Assembly (NCBI RefSeq): GCF_002127325.2
Contig: NC_035443.2
Span: forward strand, 124,534,703-124,598,702
DNA: 64,000 nucleotides
From: Helianthus annuus
Lineage: Eukaryota; Streptophyta; Magnoliopsida; Asterales; Asteraceae
Direction: 5' to 3'
Within the stretch, counting starts at the first letter, position 1. Every line of letters starts with the position of its first letter. The notes under the pieces are model-generated. The model had not been told where the DNA came from. It worked only from the letters and a program-made list of their open reading frames with translations, and searched no databases. Below are positions 46,481 to 56,549 of this stretch, in pieces. Position numbers and translations under genes: made by a program.

Positions 46481-46909
46481 TGTAGAATCGTATTCTGACC
46501 CGAACGAGTCTATCAGAGGAGTCTCGGTCAGTTACAGGTGCGGAAAACAAGTAACCAACGTAGAAACAGCTAGATCTTCACTTAAATCACACTTCTGATT
46601 GATATTACAGCGTTTACATCCAAATCTCACACCGGCAGCACCTCGGTATGGATAACAAGAACACGTTACAAATGATTTCGCTCCTAGGGTATATATATAG
46701 GGACTAGGTTTCGCTCATATGGACATGATGTCCATAAAAGCGAAACCTGACATGTCCAGAAAAGCGAAACCTCCTCCTTAAGGCCCTATGAGCGAAACCT
46801 CATCACTAAACACAATACACTTCCTACTTTCTCGTAAAGTGTGCCCTAATCTAACATTCTAAGACTAAGACTCGATACAAGACAAAGTCGACAGATGCAT
46901 GCACTAACA
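46481..46909 (-). repeat. Element II 5' LTR
   Basis: 429 bp, TGTAGAATCG...CACTAACA. Ends match element I LTR ends (GTCGACAGATGCATG near the terminus). TATATATA near 46691-46699. AGCGAAA motifs at about 46673, 46709, 46738, 46760 and 46789. Confidence 0.85.
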
Positions 46910-47857
46910 GATATTGCATATTAAAACCTATATAAATTAGCAAACTTTTTGTGCATAGGACTTGTAAGTTGTGCTTTGGGTGTTTTCCAAAAAAAAAAAA
47001 AAAAACAACTTTGATTTTTTTGTTTTAACCCAAAGGTTTGTACATTTTCCAATTTTAACCCTACATAATTTGTTTTTTTAACTTTAACCCAAAACTTTTC
47101 ATTATTAGCAATTTAACTTCACTACTTTTATCACTTATACTTTTCATCTTTCGCAAATTTTCGTTTTACATATAGTTCTAAAATTTTCGAGTTAATAGGA
47201 CGCAACGTCCATGTGTGGTTCAACGTTTTTACCTCTGTTTTTTCATGTTTGAAAGGTTCGTCGCAATACGCATATTATAGGTCGAGTCAGTGTTGGTTGT
47301 CGATGACGGTTGTGTGACATTAGTACTATTTGACACCGTTTTACACCCCGCCGCAACGCGGGGTGTGCTTTGGGGATTTTTCAAAGAAAAAATTGTTATG
47401 CATATGGTTGTCGTAACGTTGGCTTTGGGGGTTTTCCAAAAAAAATTTGATTTTTTTTACTTTTCACCCAAAAGTATTTCATAAATTACTTTTAACCCAA
47501 AACTATTTGTTTTTTACTTTTAACCCAAAACTTTTTATCTTTTACAATCTATTCTCATAACTTTTTTTACTTTGAACTTTGGTCCTTTATAGTTTTCATT
47601 TTCCGCAAATTTTGCGCTCTATGCATGGTTCTAAATTTTGTGACTTAACACATCACAGCGTGCGTCTTTGGCTTAATGTTTTTACATTTCGTTCTAAATT
47701 TTGCAAGTTAACACGACGCAACGTGCGTGTGTGGGTGAACGTTTTTACATCGTCTATTTTTACCCCGTTTGACAGGTTTAACATAACATGTGGGTTGTAG
47801 ATCGACTTAGTTATAAATAAAGAATCCCCGCCGCATTGCGGCGGGTTGTAATCCTAG
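46910..47857 (+). mobile_element. Helitron 3' portion (non-autonomous)
   Basis: Ends with hairpin CCCGCCGCA-T-TGCGGCGGG (47827-47845), eight bases, then CTAG (47854-47857) followed by T: the Helitron 3' signature of a GC-rich hairpin shortly before CTRR and insertion before T. The body is AT-rich with repeated TTTAACCCAAAA units and poly-A/T runs. No Rep/helicase ORF. The 5' end (TC...) was not found and is probably cut by element II. Confidence 0.75.
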
Positions 47858-48125
47858 TTACAATTCTAATTGTTTCCTTGTTGGGCTTACCTCACAAAGA
47901 TCAGCAGCCCAAAAACTAAAATAGTTGAGGAGGTCAAACTCTAAATCTCGGTCAAAATATACACTTGCTTGGTCAACAGTATCACTTTTTGAGAATGGAA
48001 TTAATATCAACTTTTAGCATATTGCAAGAATAGTCCCTCAAGTTTCAATAACTATATTTAAAACAACCTTCAACTTTAATCAATTTGATCATCCAATTTA
48101 TAAGAGATAGTGGCCTTGGCCCACT
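47858..48125. other. Noncoding DNA, nothing recognised
   Basis: No ORF, repeat copy or RNA gene seen. Possibly host-derived DNA beside the exon-like fragment. Confidence 0.4.
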
Positions 48126-48236
48126 CATAGAAAATAGCTGTAATTTCTATTCGGTCATTGGTGGTCTGGCGCCCCACTCTGCCCAACTGGCTGGTTATTT
48201 CCATATTAATCGTTTTTGCTCCATTTGCACCAGGAC
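48126..48236 (-). pseudogene. Exon-like coding fragment of an unknown gene
   Basis: Minus strand reads GPGANGAKTINMEITSQLGR and continues VGRQTTNDRIEITAIFYE in a clean frame. It is preceded at once by a splice acceptor (GTTGCGTCAG, with AT-rich DNA upstream) and is possibly followed by a donor at GTGGGC near 48125. Composition and codon use look coding, unlike the AT-rich flanks. It is 37 codons, and neighbouring exons were not found. It may be a gene fragment captured by a transposon or the relic of a host gene. I do not recognise the protein. Confidence 0.4.
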
Positions 48237-48239
48237 CTG

Positions 48240-48640
48240 ACGCAACACAAAATAATATAATATATCACTAAAACTAAATAAAAACAAATAAAACTTATTC
48301 AAAAATTACACAATTTACACAGGACAAATATGTGTATTTTACCACTTATCAACCACCATCCATCTTCCACCATTTAGAGTGAGTAGTAGTCTCGGGATCC
48401 AATATCGATCATTAGAGTCTTTGTCATATAAAGGACATGTTTGGCTAAACTCTTACATCACTTAGTGAAGACAAATCTTTTATGTATTACTTTTTTATTT
48501 CCAATCTTTGGCTACTTTTTAATTGGGTATGTATTAATGACTTTAATAACTAGTTTTTTATATTGAAGGCAAATTTATCTAATCGTTCTTCATATGTTGT
48601 TGATTCACATATTCGTGTCTTTACGGTCTATATAAAGCGT
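48240..48640. other. Noncoding AT-rich DNA, nothing recognised
   Basis: No ORF, inverted repeat or repeat copy noticed in this stretch. Confidence 0.4.
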
Positions 48641-49415
48641 GTTAATTTCCTGGAAGGGGGTTAGAAAGGTGGTTGGGTAAATTTTGTGTCTCGTTCAGTG
48701 TAAAGATCTCGCGAGAACCTGGTTCAAGCTTAGTAACACTACACGAGCGGACGGTCTTAACCCCCGCGGGAGAAGTGCAAACCGCTTGAATCCCTTATCT
48801 ATAAACTACTATTAAAACTTTAAACCAACCCTGCGAGGACTGTATCACTGCTGACTCAGACCAAAGGGTTGAGGGTGATCGCTGCCTGGAAGGGGCCCAC
48901 CACTTTTCGCATTAATAACTTACTTAATTATCTTTCAATAATCCGACCTTGCAGGACTGTATCCTTGCTGACTCAGACCAATAGGTTGAGGGTAACGCTG
49001 CCTGGAAGGGGGCCTACTACTATAACTTAAATATAATCTCTTAAAATGCCCAAAGTGAGGAAATCATTAAAAGGATACGTAAAAGAGGAGTTGGAACCAA
49101 GTGATTCTTTCTTATCTATTTGTTTTTCCTTATATTTTGTTTTTGCTTTTTAGTTTATCTTTTAATAGCTTTAAAACCTTTTCTTCAAAGTTTGGTTAGA
49201 TTAGACGTTAACGATAAGCCGGTATTAATGCTCTTGTGTCCTTGGATGACTTCGGTATCTTGCAATCACTATACTACGTCCGCGATGGGTGCACTTGCCC
49301 TAACATGTGTGTAGAGTGATAGTAGAATATTGTGTTTTACAAATTTCAAACTTGAATGGCGAGTAAAAAGAGCTAAAAATATACTTTAAAATATATACAC
49401 CCGCATGCACGTCAA
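48640..49415 (+). repeat. Probable LTR of Tat/Athila-like Ty3 element (5' LTR)
   Basis: Precedes a TGGCGCCG-type PBS. Contains a ~70-bp direct repeat (GACTGTATC..TGCTGACTCAGACC...CTGCCTGGAAGG) at about 48838-48902 and 48957-49018. Left limit uncertain; TGTTAA near 48639 is only a guess. No second copy in the window. Confidence 0.55.
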
Positions 49416-49420
49416 GTTTT

Positions 49421-49438
49421 TGGCGCCGTCGCTGGGGA
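49421..49438 (+). other. PBS of Tat/Athila-like element
   Basis: TGGCGCCGTCGCTGGGGA, close to the TGGCGCCGTTGCCGGGGA site used by Tat and Athila elements. Confidence 0.8.
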
Positions 49439-49539
49439 CACAAGGATTTAAGAAAGCTTAAAATTGACGGCCTAATTTTTTTTAGCTTTTCTTTTTAGGT
49501 TTTTCTTCTTTTTTTAAAAATTTTTCCACTTTCTGCAGA

Positions 49540-49665
49540 ATTGACACGGGGCCGTGTGAGATCAACACGGGGCCGTGTCAACTCTCCAGTATCCTCAAAT
49601 CTATTTTCTGCCAGATACAGACTGTAGCACGGGCCATGTTACCCTAGCACGGGGCCGTGTCAAAC
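49540..49665. repeat. CACGGGGCCGTG motif cluster, first
   Basis: Copies at about 49547, 49568 and 49653, plus a decayed CACGGGCCATG at 49630. Each is a 5-bp stem (CACGG/CCGTG) with a GG spacer. Confidence 0.85.
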
Positions 49666-49735
49666 TAACAGTTTATAGGAAAATAGTAACCGCCTGATCC
49701 TGACGGTTAAAAACTTTCTGTAAACATGGATTTTT

Positions 49736-50395
49736 ATGATTATTTTTAACCACCACTCTTACGGTGCATGGTGCGATTATTGTGGGGAGGAGCATGAACA
49801 ATCAGAATGTGGCATTTTAAACTTCACTTCCAACTATTTAGCCCCATCGTTTTCCTGTGACGAACACCATAAGATGGGTGGGAGTAAAAATGATAATGAA
49901 GTCCATCCACCTGAACTCCATCAACCCTCTCACCTAGACGACTTAGAAGACATAAGTCAAATAGAAAAGATGATTCTCCAAAAAATCAAAGAAATAGAAT
50001 CCTTGACGAAGGCGCGGTATTCATCAAGGATCCCATCCGAAGGAGAATCGATGGAGGAAAAATCTGGTACAAACAACACCGAGGTCAACCAACCTACCCT
50101 AGACGCTTGCGAAGACGAAGGCGAAAGTCGTGCATGTTTCAATTTCGCGATGACGTTCTACTTTACAGTGTGTGAATTTCACACCGACGGTTTGGATAGG
50201 AGCAAGTCGACTCATACCTTCTTTAACAAAAGCCCGGGTAAAGTAAATAAGGGATGGTTCCGTTTTCCCATTTTTAAAGTAGGCTTCTATCTTTCCGACA
50301 ACCTCTTGCGTTTTCGTACCTCTCGCCAGAGCCTAAGGTATATCTGGCAATACGGTATTGTTCCAACCAGTAAGGAACCACCCGATAACGGATAA
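49736..50395 (+). CDS. ORF of Tat/Athila-like element, one CX2CX3HX4C motif
   Basis: 219 codons from MIIFNHHSYGAWCDYCGEEH. A degenerate knuckle CDYCGEEHEQSEC lies at residues 13-25. Then come an acidic/glutamate-rich middle (LDDLEDISQIEKMILQKIKE, helical) and a basic aromatic end (KVNKGWFRFPIFKVGFYLSD, SRQSLRYIWQYG). An earlier ATG at 49726 opens a seven-codon frame ending in TAA (MDFYDYF), so the true start may have been lost by a small indel. It lies 300 bp inside the PBS, where gag is expected, but the usual Gag core is not evident. Role unknown; may be an accessory ORF. Confidence 0.5.
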   Translation: MIIFNHHSYGAWCDYCGEEHEQSECGILNFTSNYLAPSFSCDEHHKMGGSKNDNEVHPPELHQPSHLDDLEDISQIEKMILQKIKEIESLTKARYSSRIPSEGESMEEKSGTNNTEVNQPTLDACEDEGESRACFNFAMTFYFTVCEFHTDGLDRSKSTHTFFNKSPGKVNKGWFRFPIFKVGFYLSDNLLRFRTSRQSLRYIWQYGIVPTSKEPPDNG

Positions 50396-50640
50396 TTCCT
50401 TAAAAACCTAGACAAACTTCATAAATTCTCTGAACACGGGGTCGTGCCCAATCTTCAGCCTCAACATGGGGCGTGTTGGACTAACACAGGGCCGTGCCCC
50501 CCCGTATTTTTCTAGCATGGGGCCGTGTCAGTGATGATGTGGCCCGTGTTTCACTTACGGACAACATTCTCTGACACATGCAGACGGCACGGGGCCGTGT
50601 TGCCCAGACACGGGGCTGTGTCAGCGTGTTGTCACTGTCT
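50396..50640. repeat. CACGGGGCCGTG motif cluster, second
   Basis: About seven full or decayed copies between 50437 and 50625 (for example 50587 and 50609), with inverted or partly deleted forms (GTGGCCCGTG, CACAGGGCCGTG). Noncoding. Confidence 0.82.
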
Positions 50641-50910
50641 ATAAAGTCAGCCTTGAGGAGAATGTTTGGAACCATTCCAAAAGGGCAAGATCCTCCAGAT
50701 TTCTAACACGTACTCTAAAAGCTTGCTTGGTAGTTGTTCAAGACTCCTAAGCACTCTCAAGTGTTTCTCAAGCATCGGATACTCGCCCGAGCGAATCTCC
50801 ACTCGATCCACTGTCGCCTGATCTTTGTTATTCAATCAGATAGTCAGTTGATTGTGTGAATTTTTGTAGTGTTTGAAAATCTGTTGTTGTGAATTTCTCA
50901 TTACCGAAGC

Positions 50911-53092
50911 ATGAGTTCTGGATTTTATATTGCACAAGACAAGTTTGCTAGTTTTACGGGTATCAAGGGAGAATCAACTGAAGAGTTGATCGAAAGGTAT
51001 GTCAAGTTATATTTAGAGATGGAGCGTTTGAACATTAGCAAAATGGATGAGACGTGGGTTGACAAGTTGGCAAATGATTTACCGCGTGATGAGTGGGGTA
51101 CATATTTGTCGGCTTGGAAAAATAGCTTGGGATATTTTGGATTCAATTTGAGCACGTTCGTCGAGAAGATTCAAGCTCAAGAACTTGAGTTCCAAAAGAT
51201 TAGAAAATTGAAGTCTGATTCAGGAGAAAAGAATCAGAAATCAGCAACTGTTGAAGTAAAAGTCAAATCTGAAGAAAATGTTCAAGTGGTAGAGAAGTAA
51301 ATTGACGAAATTTCAGCTATTAAAGTTGAGAAGAAGGCTGAAGTTGTAAAGATGATCGAGAAGTGCTTAAATTGTGAAAATCTGAAATCTGAAAATGCCA
51401 AACTCTTGAGGGATTTAGAGAGTTTGACATTAGAAAACAAAAATTTTAAAAATTCAGAAAATGATTTGAAAATTCAAATAAAAAATTTAGAAAATGAAAA
51501 AGTAAAAATTGAAAAAGACTTTCAAAGTCAAATAAAGATTTTAGAAGATGAGAAAGATATTTTTGGTAAAAATAATCTTGAAAAACAAATTGTAATAAAT
51601 TCTTATCTTGCTAAAATCATTCAGCTTGAAAAAGAAGCTGAAAGTGATAGGAATAAAATTGCTGAGTTAGAAAATAAGTTGAAAGGTTTTGTGACTTCTG
51701 CATCATATGTTTGTCCAGAACCGATCAATGCTGTTCCAATAAGTGACAATGTCACAAATTTTGACAAAGTCAAAATTGAGGATTGTGATGATAAAACTGA
51801 TGATGAAAATGAAAAAAATGAGAAAAGAAAAATATTTTTAGAATTAAAAGAAAAATTCCAAAATACTATTTTGCAATCTACTGAAATAGGTGAATGCTCA
51901 AAGCAAAAACCTGTTAAGAAGATTGTAGAACAGAAATTAAAAATTAAAAATTTGAAAATTTTTCAAAATGAAAATAAAAGCTCATCGGTTCAATCATCCA
52001 ATCGTGATAAAAAACCACAAAAATTGAAAAATCAAAACTCACAAAAAATTGGTAATAACTGGTGCAGGTTTGACCACAGTGCTCAAAAGTCAAATCAAGC
52101 TTACAAGAGGAATGAGGATTACCACAAAGCCAAACAATGCTATGATTTGAGTGTTTGGATTGATGGTGGTGAATTGTACGATAACAGAGTGTGTTACACT
52201 TGTGGTGTTCAAGGACATATTGTTGTTAACTGCCAGAATCAGTGGTTTGAGATAAGGAGATGCTATAACTGCGAAATCAAAGGTCACATTGCCAGAGATT
52301 GTCCAATGAGATCAAATGAAAGATCGAGGGCTGTATCTCAGAAAAGGGTGATGAAGTCAGTCAAAGTCAAAGAAAAGCCCAAGGAACTGAAAGTTTCAGA
52401 ACAGAAAGTGAAAGAACAGAAAGTGAAGCTTTCACAAGGGCAGAAATACAGACTGAGGAAGAAGGCGAGAGAGTATCTTGAAAGGGTTTTGTCCTCGGAT
52501 ACAACAAGAAAATCAGAGAAGAGTTCTGATAAATCATCTTGCTCTCCAAAGAATGACAAATCAAGCAAAACGAATGCATCAGATGCAAATCTGAGGATAG
52601 AATGGAGTGTGAAGAAAGGAAATTTTCCTAGCGATGAATTTGTTTCTTCGGAAACAAAGGAGCCACGTTCTGGCGATGATTCTGATCCGTTAAAATCAGA
52701 GGAGCCACAAGTTAAGCTCAAAAGTGAAAATTCAGTTCCGCCAATGGATGACACAAACTTTCCACCATTGCGAACTGAAAATTTTAAACAAAAAGTTGGT
52801 AAAGTGAAAATTTCGAATCAATTCTATCTCGATGTAAATTATCTGTTTATTAATAATTATGCTTATAGACTATCAAAAAAAAAAAAAAAAAATTCTATTC
52901 TGAAAAGAAAGAATTCGATATCGAAAGGGCTTTTAATAACAAAGTGAAAAATATTTTTGGAAAAATGGTTGAGGGAAAGGTAAAAGGGGTAAAAGAATTT
53001 TATGAAGCAAAAAGGAATGATCAAACCCCGAATGAAATTGAAAAGGTCACACCCAAGGCTGGTCAGGCTTGGGTGCCTGCATTCGTTGCTTA
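50911..53092 (+). pseudogene. Element III Gag, coiled-coil protein with paired CCHC knuckles, broken
   Basis: Opens MSSGFYIAQDKFASF at 50911, which already corresponds to the second half of the UBN2-like region of I and II (DRGEW-like PRDEWGTYL). The N-terminus is therefore shortened or an upstream exon is missing. In-frame TAA at 51298-51300. From 51352 an excellent coiled coil (NLKSENAKLLRDLESLTLEN) covers over 100 residues. Two adjacent knuckles follow, CYTCGVQGHIVVNC and CYNCEIKGHIARDC, where I and II have one. The C-terminal module (FGKMVEGKVKGVKEFYE, then VTPKAGQAWVPAFVA) is in another frame after a 71-bp gain at 52828. Stop about 53090. Confidence 0.8.
52828..52890 (+). mobile_element. 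63-bp poly-A-tailed insertion with 8-bp target duplication
   Basis: AATTCTAT at 52820-52827 and 52891-52898 flank 47 bp of sequence ending GACTATC and a run of 16 A. Homology to I and II resumes exactly after the second copy (TCTGAAAAG, matching YSEKD in II). Structure of a severely 5'-truncated LINE-type or LINE-mobilised insertion. It breaks the Gag frame. Confidence 0.75.
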
Positions 53093-54456
53093 AAATCCTG
53101 ACTTGTCGGAACTCCCAGGTTGGTAATTGGGGAGTAGGAATCGGCATCTTTCTTCAGAAATTCACAGGTTGGTAACTGTGATATTTCGAATTACAAAAGA
53201 CTAATCAAGGACATTAAGTTGTACTTGATTTATCTTTTCGACAAGTGATTAAAGGAAAACAAAGTGATGAAGTAAACCCCTAACCTACAAATGGTTTGTG
53301 AAAATCAACAAAACTAATTTTCCAGAAAAACCATTTTGATTAAAACAAACTTAAGTGTTTTGAAATCATAATGGGAAAATAGTTTGTTGTTAGGGGGAGT
53401 TCTGATTGTTTACGCCAAGTGGATGGAGAATTGAAGCAATTCTCATCAAGTTGTCATTTTACTTTGTACAGTTTACTGCTTTGTTTTTCAAAATTTCCCG
53501 GAAAATCAAAATTGAAACATATTTTGATTTTAGGGGGAGAAAAAATTTTAAAAAAATTAGAAAATTTGAAAATGTCAAAAACATTGAAAAAATCAAAAAT
53601 GAGTTTTGTTGAGACAAGAGGAAATGATAGTAAATCAGTGGACTATCATAGCATGCTAAAAAATGAAATGTAAAATGTGATAAACGGTCTCACTAAAGAT
53701 GTGACGATAGACTCAGCTAGACTAGTAAGATTTGCGACAACGATACAAACATAAATGAAAAAGCCTAGTTCTAGTGGGAAACACGGTCGAATGCGTAGTA
53801 CTTAGTTTTGTCCTTCTTGACTGTGTGCCTGCTCGGTAATCGCTGATTGTCGAAAGACATAAAACCGGTTAAGTTTGTGAGCTTTCACAACTTTGCTGAA
53901 AAAGTCACTGTGATTGTGTATTTCATTTTGCAAAGATTTAAACTTGTTTTATTTCTTTATTTTGTTTAAGCATTGGACATCCTCTGCGTATACGTGAGTA
54001 TCGACCTGGATGTTATTGCCTAAACGTTCTGCTTTATTTTCTTTGGTGTTTCGTTTAAGCTTTGGATCACCTCTGCGTATACGGGAGTATCGACCTGGTG
54101 GTTAAAGCCTAAACAATTTCAACTTGTTTTATTTTCTTATTTTGTTTAAACATTGGACTTTCTCTGCGTATACGGAAGTATCGACCTGATTGTTAATATT
54201 TAAACATTCTTCTTTGTTTTCACACATATCACAGTTGATGAAAGTTTAAAAGCATTACTTGAGTCAGTGTATTGCATGATGAGGGGATATGCTGAGATCA
54301 TGGGGTCCATAAGAATTTTGTGCAAAATTAATATACCTTAACGTATCTGTAAACATTTCGAAAGTTTTTAGATTGAGCTTAAGAGGACAACTATATCGTC
54401 AATCAATGTGAATCGTTTAGAACTTAAAATGTCTAAAAGCTTAATGGTGATGGTGA
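53093..54456 (+). other. Element III 3' noncoding module with triplicated box
   Basis: TCTGCGTATACG(T/G)GAGTATCGACCTG boxes begin near 53982, 54071 and 54162 in ~90-bp repeats that also share TTGTTTAAGCATTGGA. GATTAAAACAAACTTAAGTG near 53338 is identical to I and II. No ORF of note. Confidence 0.75.
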
Positions 54457-55322
54457 TGTGACACCTGTGTCACTCCAACCATCAAACAAATACCAAACCA
54501 ATAAAATATTGTATTTCATACTTGGGATTTGTATAAATATGTGTATCGTTTGCACATATTAATTCTTGCTCGATTTCGGGCTTTAAATCGCTTTCTGGAA
54601 GGTTATACGCGATCTGATGCGTAAAAATAACCAGTTTAATGCAACAAACACTCCGGAACAGTGACAGAGGCTTAACATACCTTAAATAACCCTTACATAA
54701 CTTAGAAATAAGTTTTGGATGGTTTGGTACGCCGAAATCAAGTTTATTCGCTTACAGGGACTAAATTCGACAAACTGCGAAAATATGTTAATTTGTACTG
54801 TAACAGACCTTCCAGAACTTGATCATAAGTTAAACACACCCTAAATATCCTTTACATAGCTTATAAATAGGCTTTGAGGTGTTCGGTGTGCTAAAATAAA
54901 CTTTATGCCATTCAGGGACTAAAAGCGTCAAAAAAGTTTGTAAGTTTGCATTTTCGCGCATATCTTACGTTCTGAATATATCCGGACATCCAAAAATTTA
55001 TGTAATCATTAAAATATTTTATTTTAGTGATTGGCATGATAAAATTCCATTCGTAGCGTAATTTGGATCGTTTTTGCGTTCATTACGATTTCCGTCATAA
55101 TTAACCGAACAACGCAACCGTACGACCAAACGAACCGACATCCGAGATGTTTTGAGCATATTTTAAGATCCCTATACATTAATATTATTTTAGAGCCTTG
55201 AAATGGGGTTAACGGGACTTAAAAGTGCAAAAAAATCAAGTTGTACAAGTGTAGGGGCCATTTTGAAATTTCTGACTAGATTCACTGAACCTAGTCCAAT
55301 TTTGAAGGGTTGATGGTTTTAA

Positions 55323-55346
55323 CCCATGGTTTTGCAAAACCATGGG
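55323..55346. repeat. 24-bp perfect palindrome in element F promoter region
   Basis: CCCATGGTTTTG followed directly by CAAAACCATGGG. A second, TGCCCATGGT...ACCATGGGCA with an 8-nt spacer, lies at 55391-55418. Both are 65-160 bp before the TATA box and are kept in the 3' LTR (61655-61678 and about 61723-61750). Confidence 0.9.
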
Positions 55347-55481
55347 CTGGTATTTAATAGTTTATAAAATACTATGGGCCATTCTAGGGGTGCCCATGGT
55401 ATTACAAAACCATGGGCACATGTGTACGGTTGAGATTAAATCACGTTTTTCGACAAACGATCTTAACGGTTCAAGGAAATC

Positions 55482-55489
55482 TATAAATA
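55482..55489 (+). promoter_or_regulatory. TATA box of element F 5' LTR
   Basis: ATCTATAAATACCCACC; kept at 61814-61821 and in the solo LTR. Likely promoter of the gag transcript. Confidence 0.78.
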
Positions 55490-56549
55490 CCCACCCTCAC
55501 TTTCTTCCCAAAGCACACTTGAATCTGATTTTGGCTCTCTAAGTTGAAGTTTATGCTTCATACCTGAGAGTAAATCGGATCAAGAGCTTGCGGGGACCTT
55601 TTGTAAGTATTCTTTCGTTCTTTTCATTCGTTTTTATCGTTAAAGTCAAACTGCGTTTGACTTTCTGCTTTGACCAGTTTATGGTCAACGCGAAGTTCAC
55701 TTGAACTTCATAACGTGAGCGTAATCATGATGGTTATAGTCCCTAATGACTATACCTACTGATTTCCACGTTATCTAGGCTCAGTGACGAGTCGTAGTTT
55801 CGGCCAAAATGCGTTTACTCGCGTATTTTGTAACCAAACTACTCTAGGGTATTAAACCGTTTGTTTTAATACCAAACCTGTTTTATAACTTTACTAAACA
55901 TGTTCTAGCGTGTTTAGCTCGTCGCTTTTAGATTTGTGCTTGTTTAGGGTCGTAAAGGTAAGCGATCTAATCAATCGCTTATACTTTCGAACCCGACCTA
56001 TTTGGTCGATCATTAGGATCCGACCAAACACATTAGGTGACCATAGTTGTATAGGGAATAACCTTTTGAGGTTATACCTTATGGTCACGTCGTTTAAGTA
56101 GTTGTATGATAAGTAATTCTTATGCCTTAGGAAAATTACCAAAATGCCCTTTTTACGCATAAATTCATTTTAAGCATATGTAACTTAAATTTTGACATCT
56201 AAACTGATTTAGCAACAATATTAGACATGTTAAGTCATATATTACTTGTCATAGGACTAGTTAGGCATTCCGAATGCGTTTTACGCGAACGACGCGTTAA
56301 AGTAGCGTAAGCTACCTAAACGGGCCGTAATGGGTCGTAAGCACTTAGGTTAGGTTTCATTTCAGTGTGTAGGCTTTGTTAAACCATATTACATAAGTTC
56401 CCACACTTATTTGGTTTACGAACCCTCATACTACCCGATCCTCCGTTAGGTCCGTTTATGAATATAGTTACCTATATTAGGTGTCGTTTGCTTTCCGTGA
56501 TCCCTCTAGCTTTGTTTGGTTGTTGTTCAAGACTTCTAAGCACCCTCAA

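Larger units (their letters stand above)
40260..46909 (-). mobile_element. Gag-only Ty1/copia-type element II, 3' LTR missing
   Basis: Minus strand: LTR 46481-46909, PBS-like site, leader array, Gag (45742 to 42075), then a 3' noncoding module to about 40260. The same plan as element I and no pol. The 3' LTR expected at the left is not found; the sequence joins retroelement debris instead. Its LTR and leader carry the AGCGAAAT motif of element I but little other sequence identity to it there. Confidence 0.82.
50641..54456 (+). mobile_element. Gag-only Ty1/copia-type element III, ends not found
   Basis: Plus-strand relative of I and II: Gag from 50911, C-terminal QAWVPAFVA module, then a 3' noncoding module with the same GTATACG box (three times) and purine tracts (53394, 53534). 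The left boundary with the Tat-like element is unclear and no LTR or PBS is seen. The right side is interrupted by element F at 54457; its 3' LTR may lie beyond the window. Confidence 0.65.

Noticed and set aside
46977..47010. Poly-A tail of a processed pseudogene
   Set aside because: The run is in the AT-rich Helitron body with similar runs nearby, and no duplication or gene body was found.
52870..52893. Programmed slippage site at the A18 run in element III Gag
   Set aside because: The flanking AATTCTAT duplication explains the run as the tail of an insertion; no matching run exists in I or II.
55342..55542. 66-codon ORF in the F LTR (repeated at 61617-61874)
   Set aside because: It spans the palindromes and TATA box, is repeated only because the LTR is, and has no coding character.
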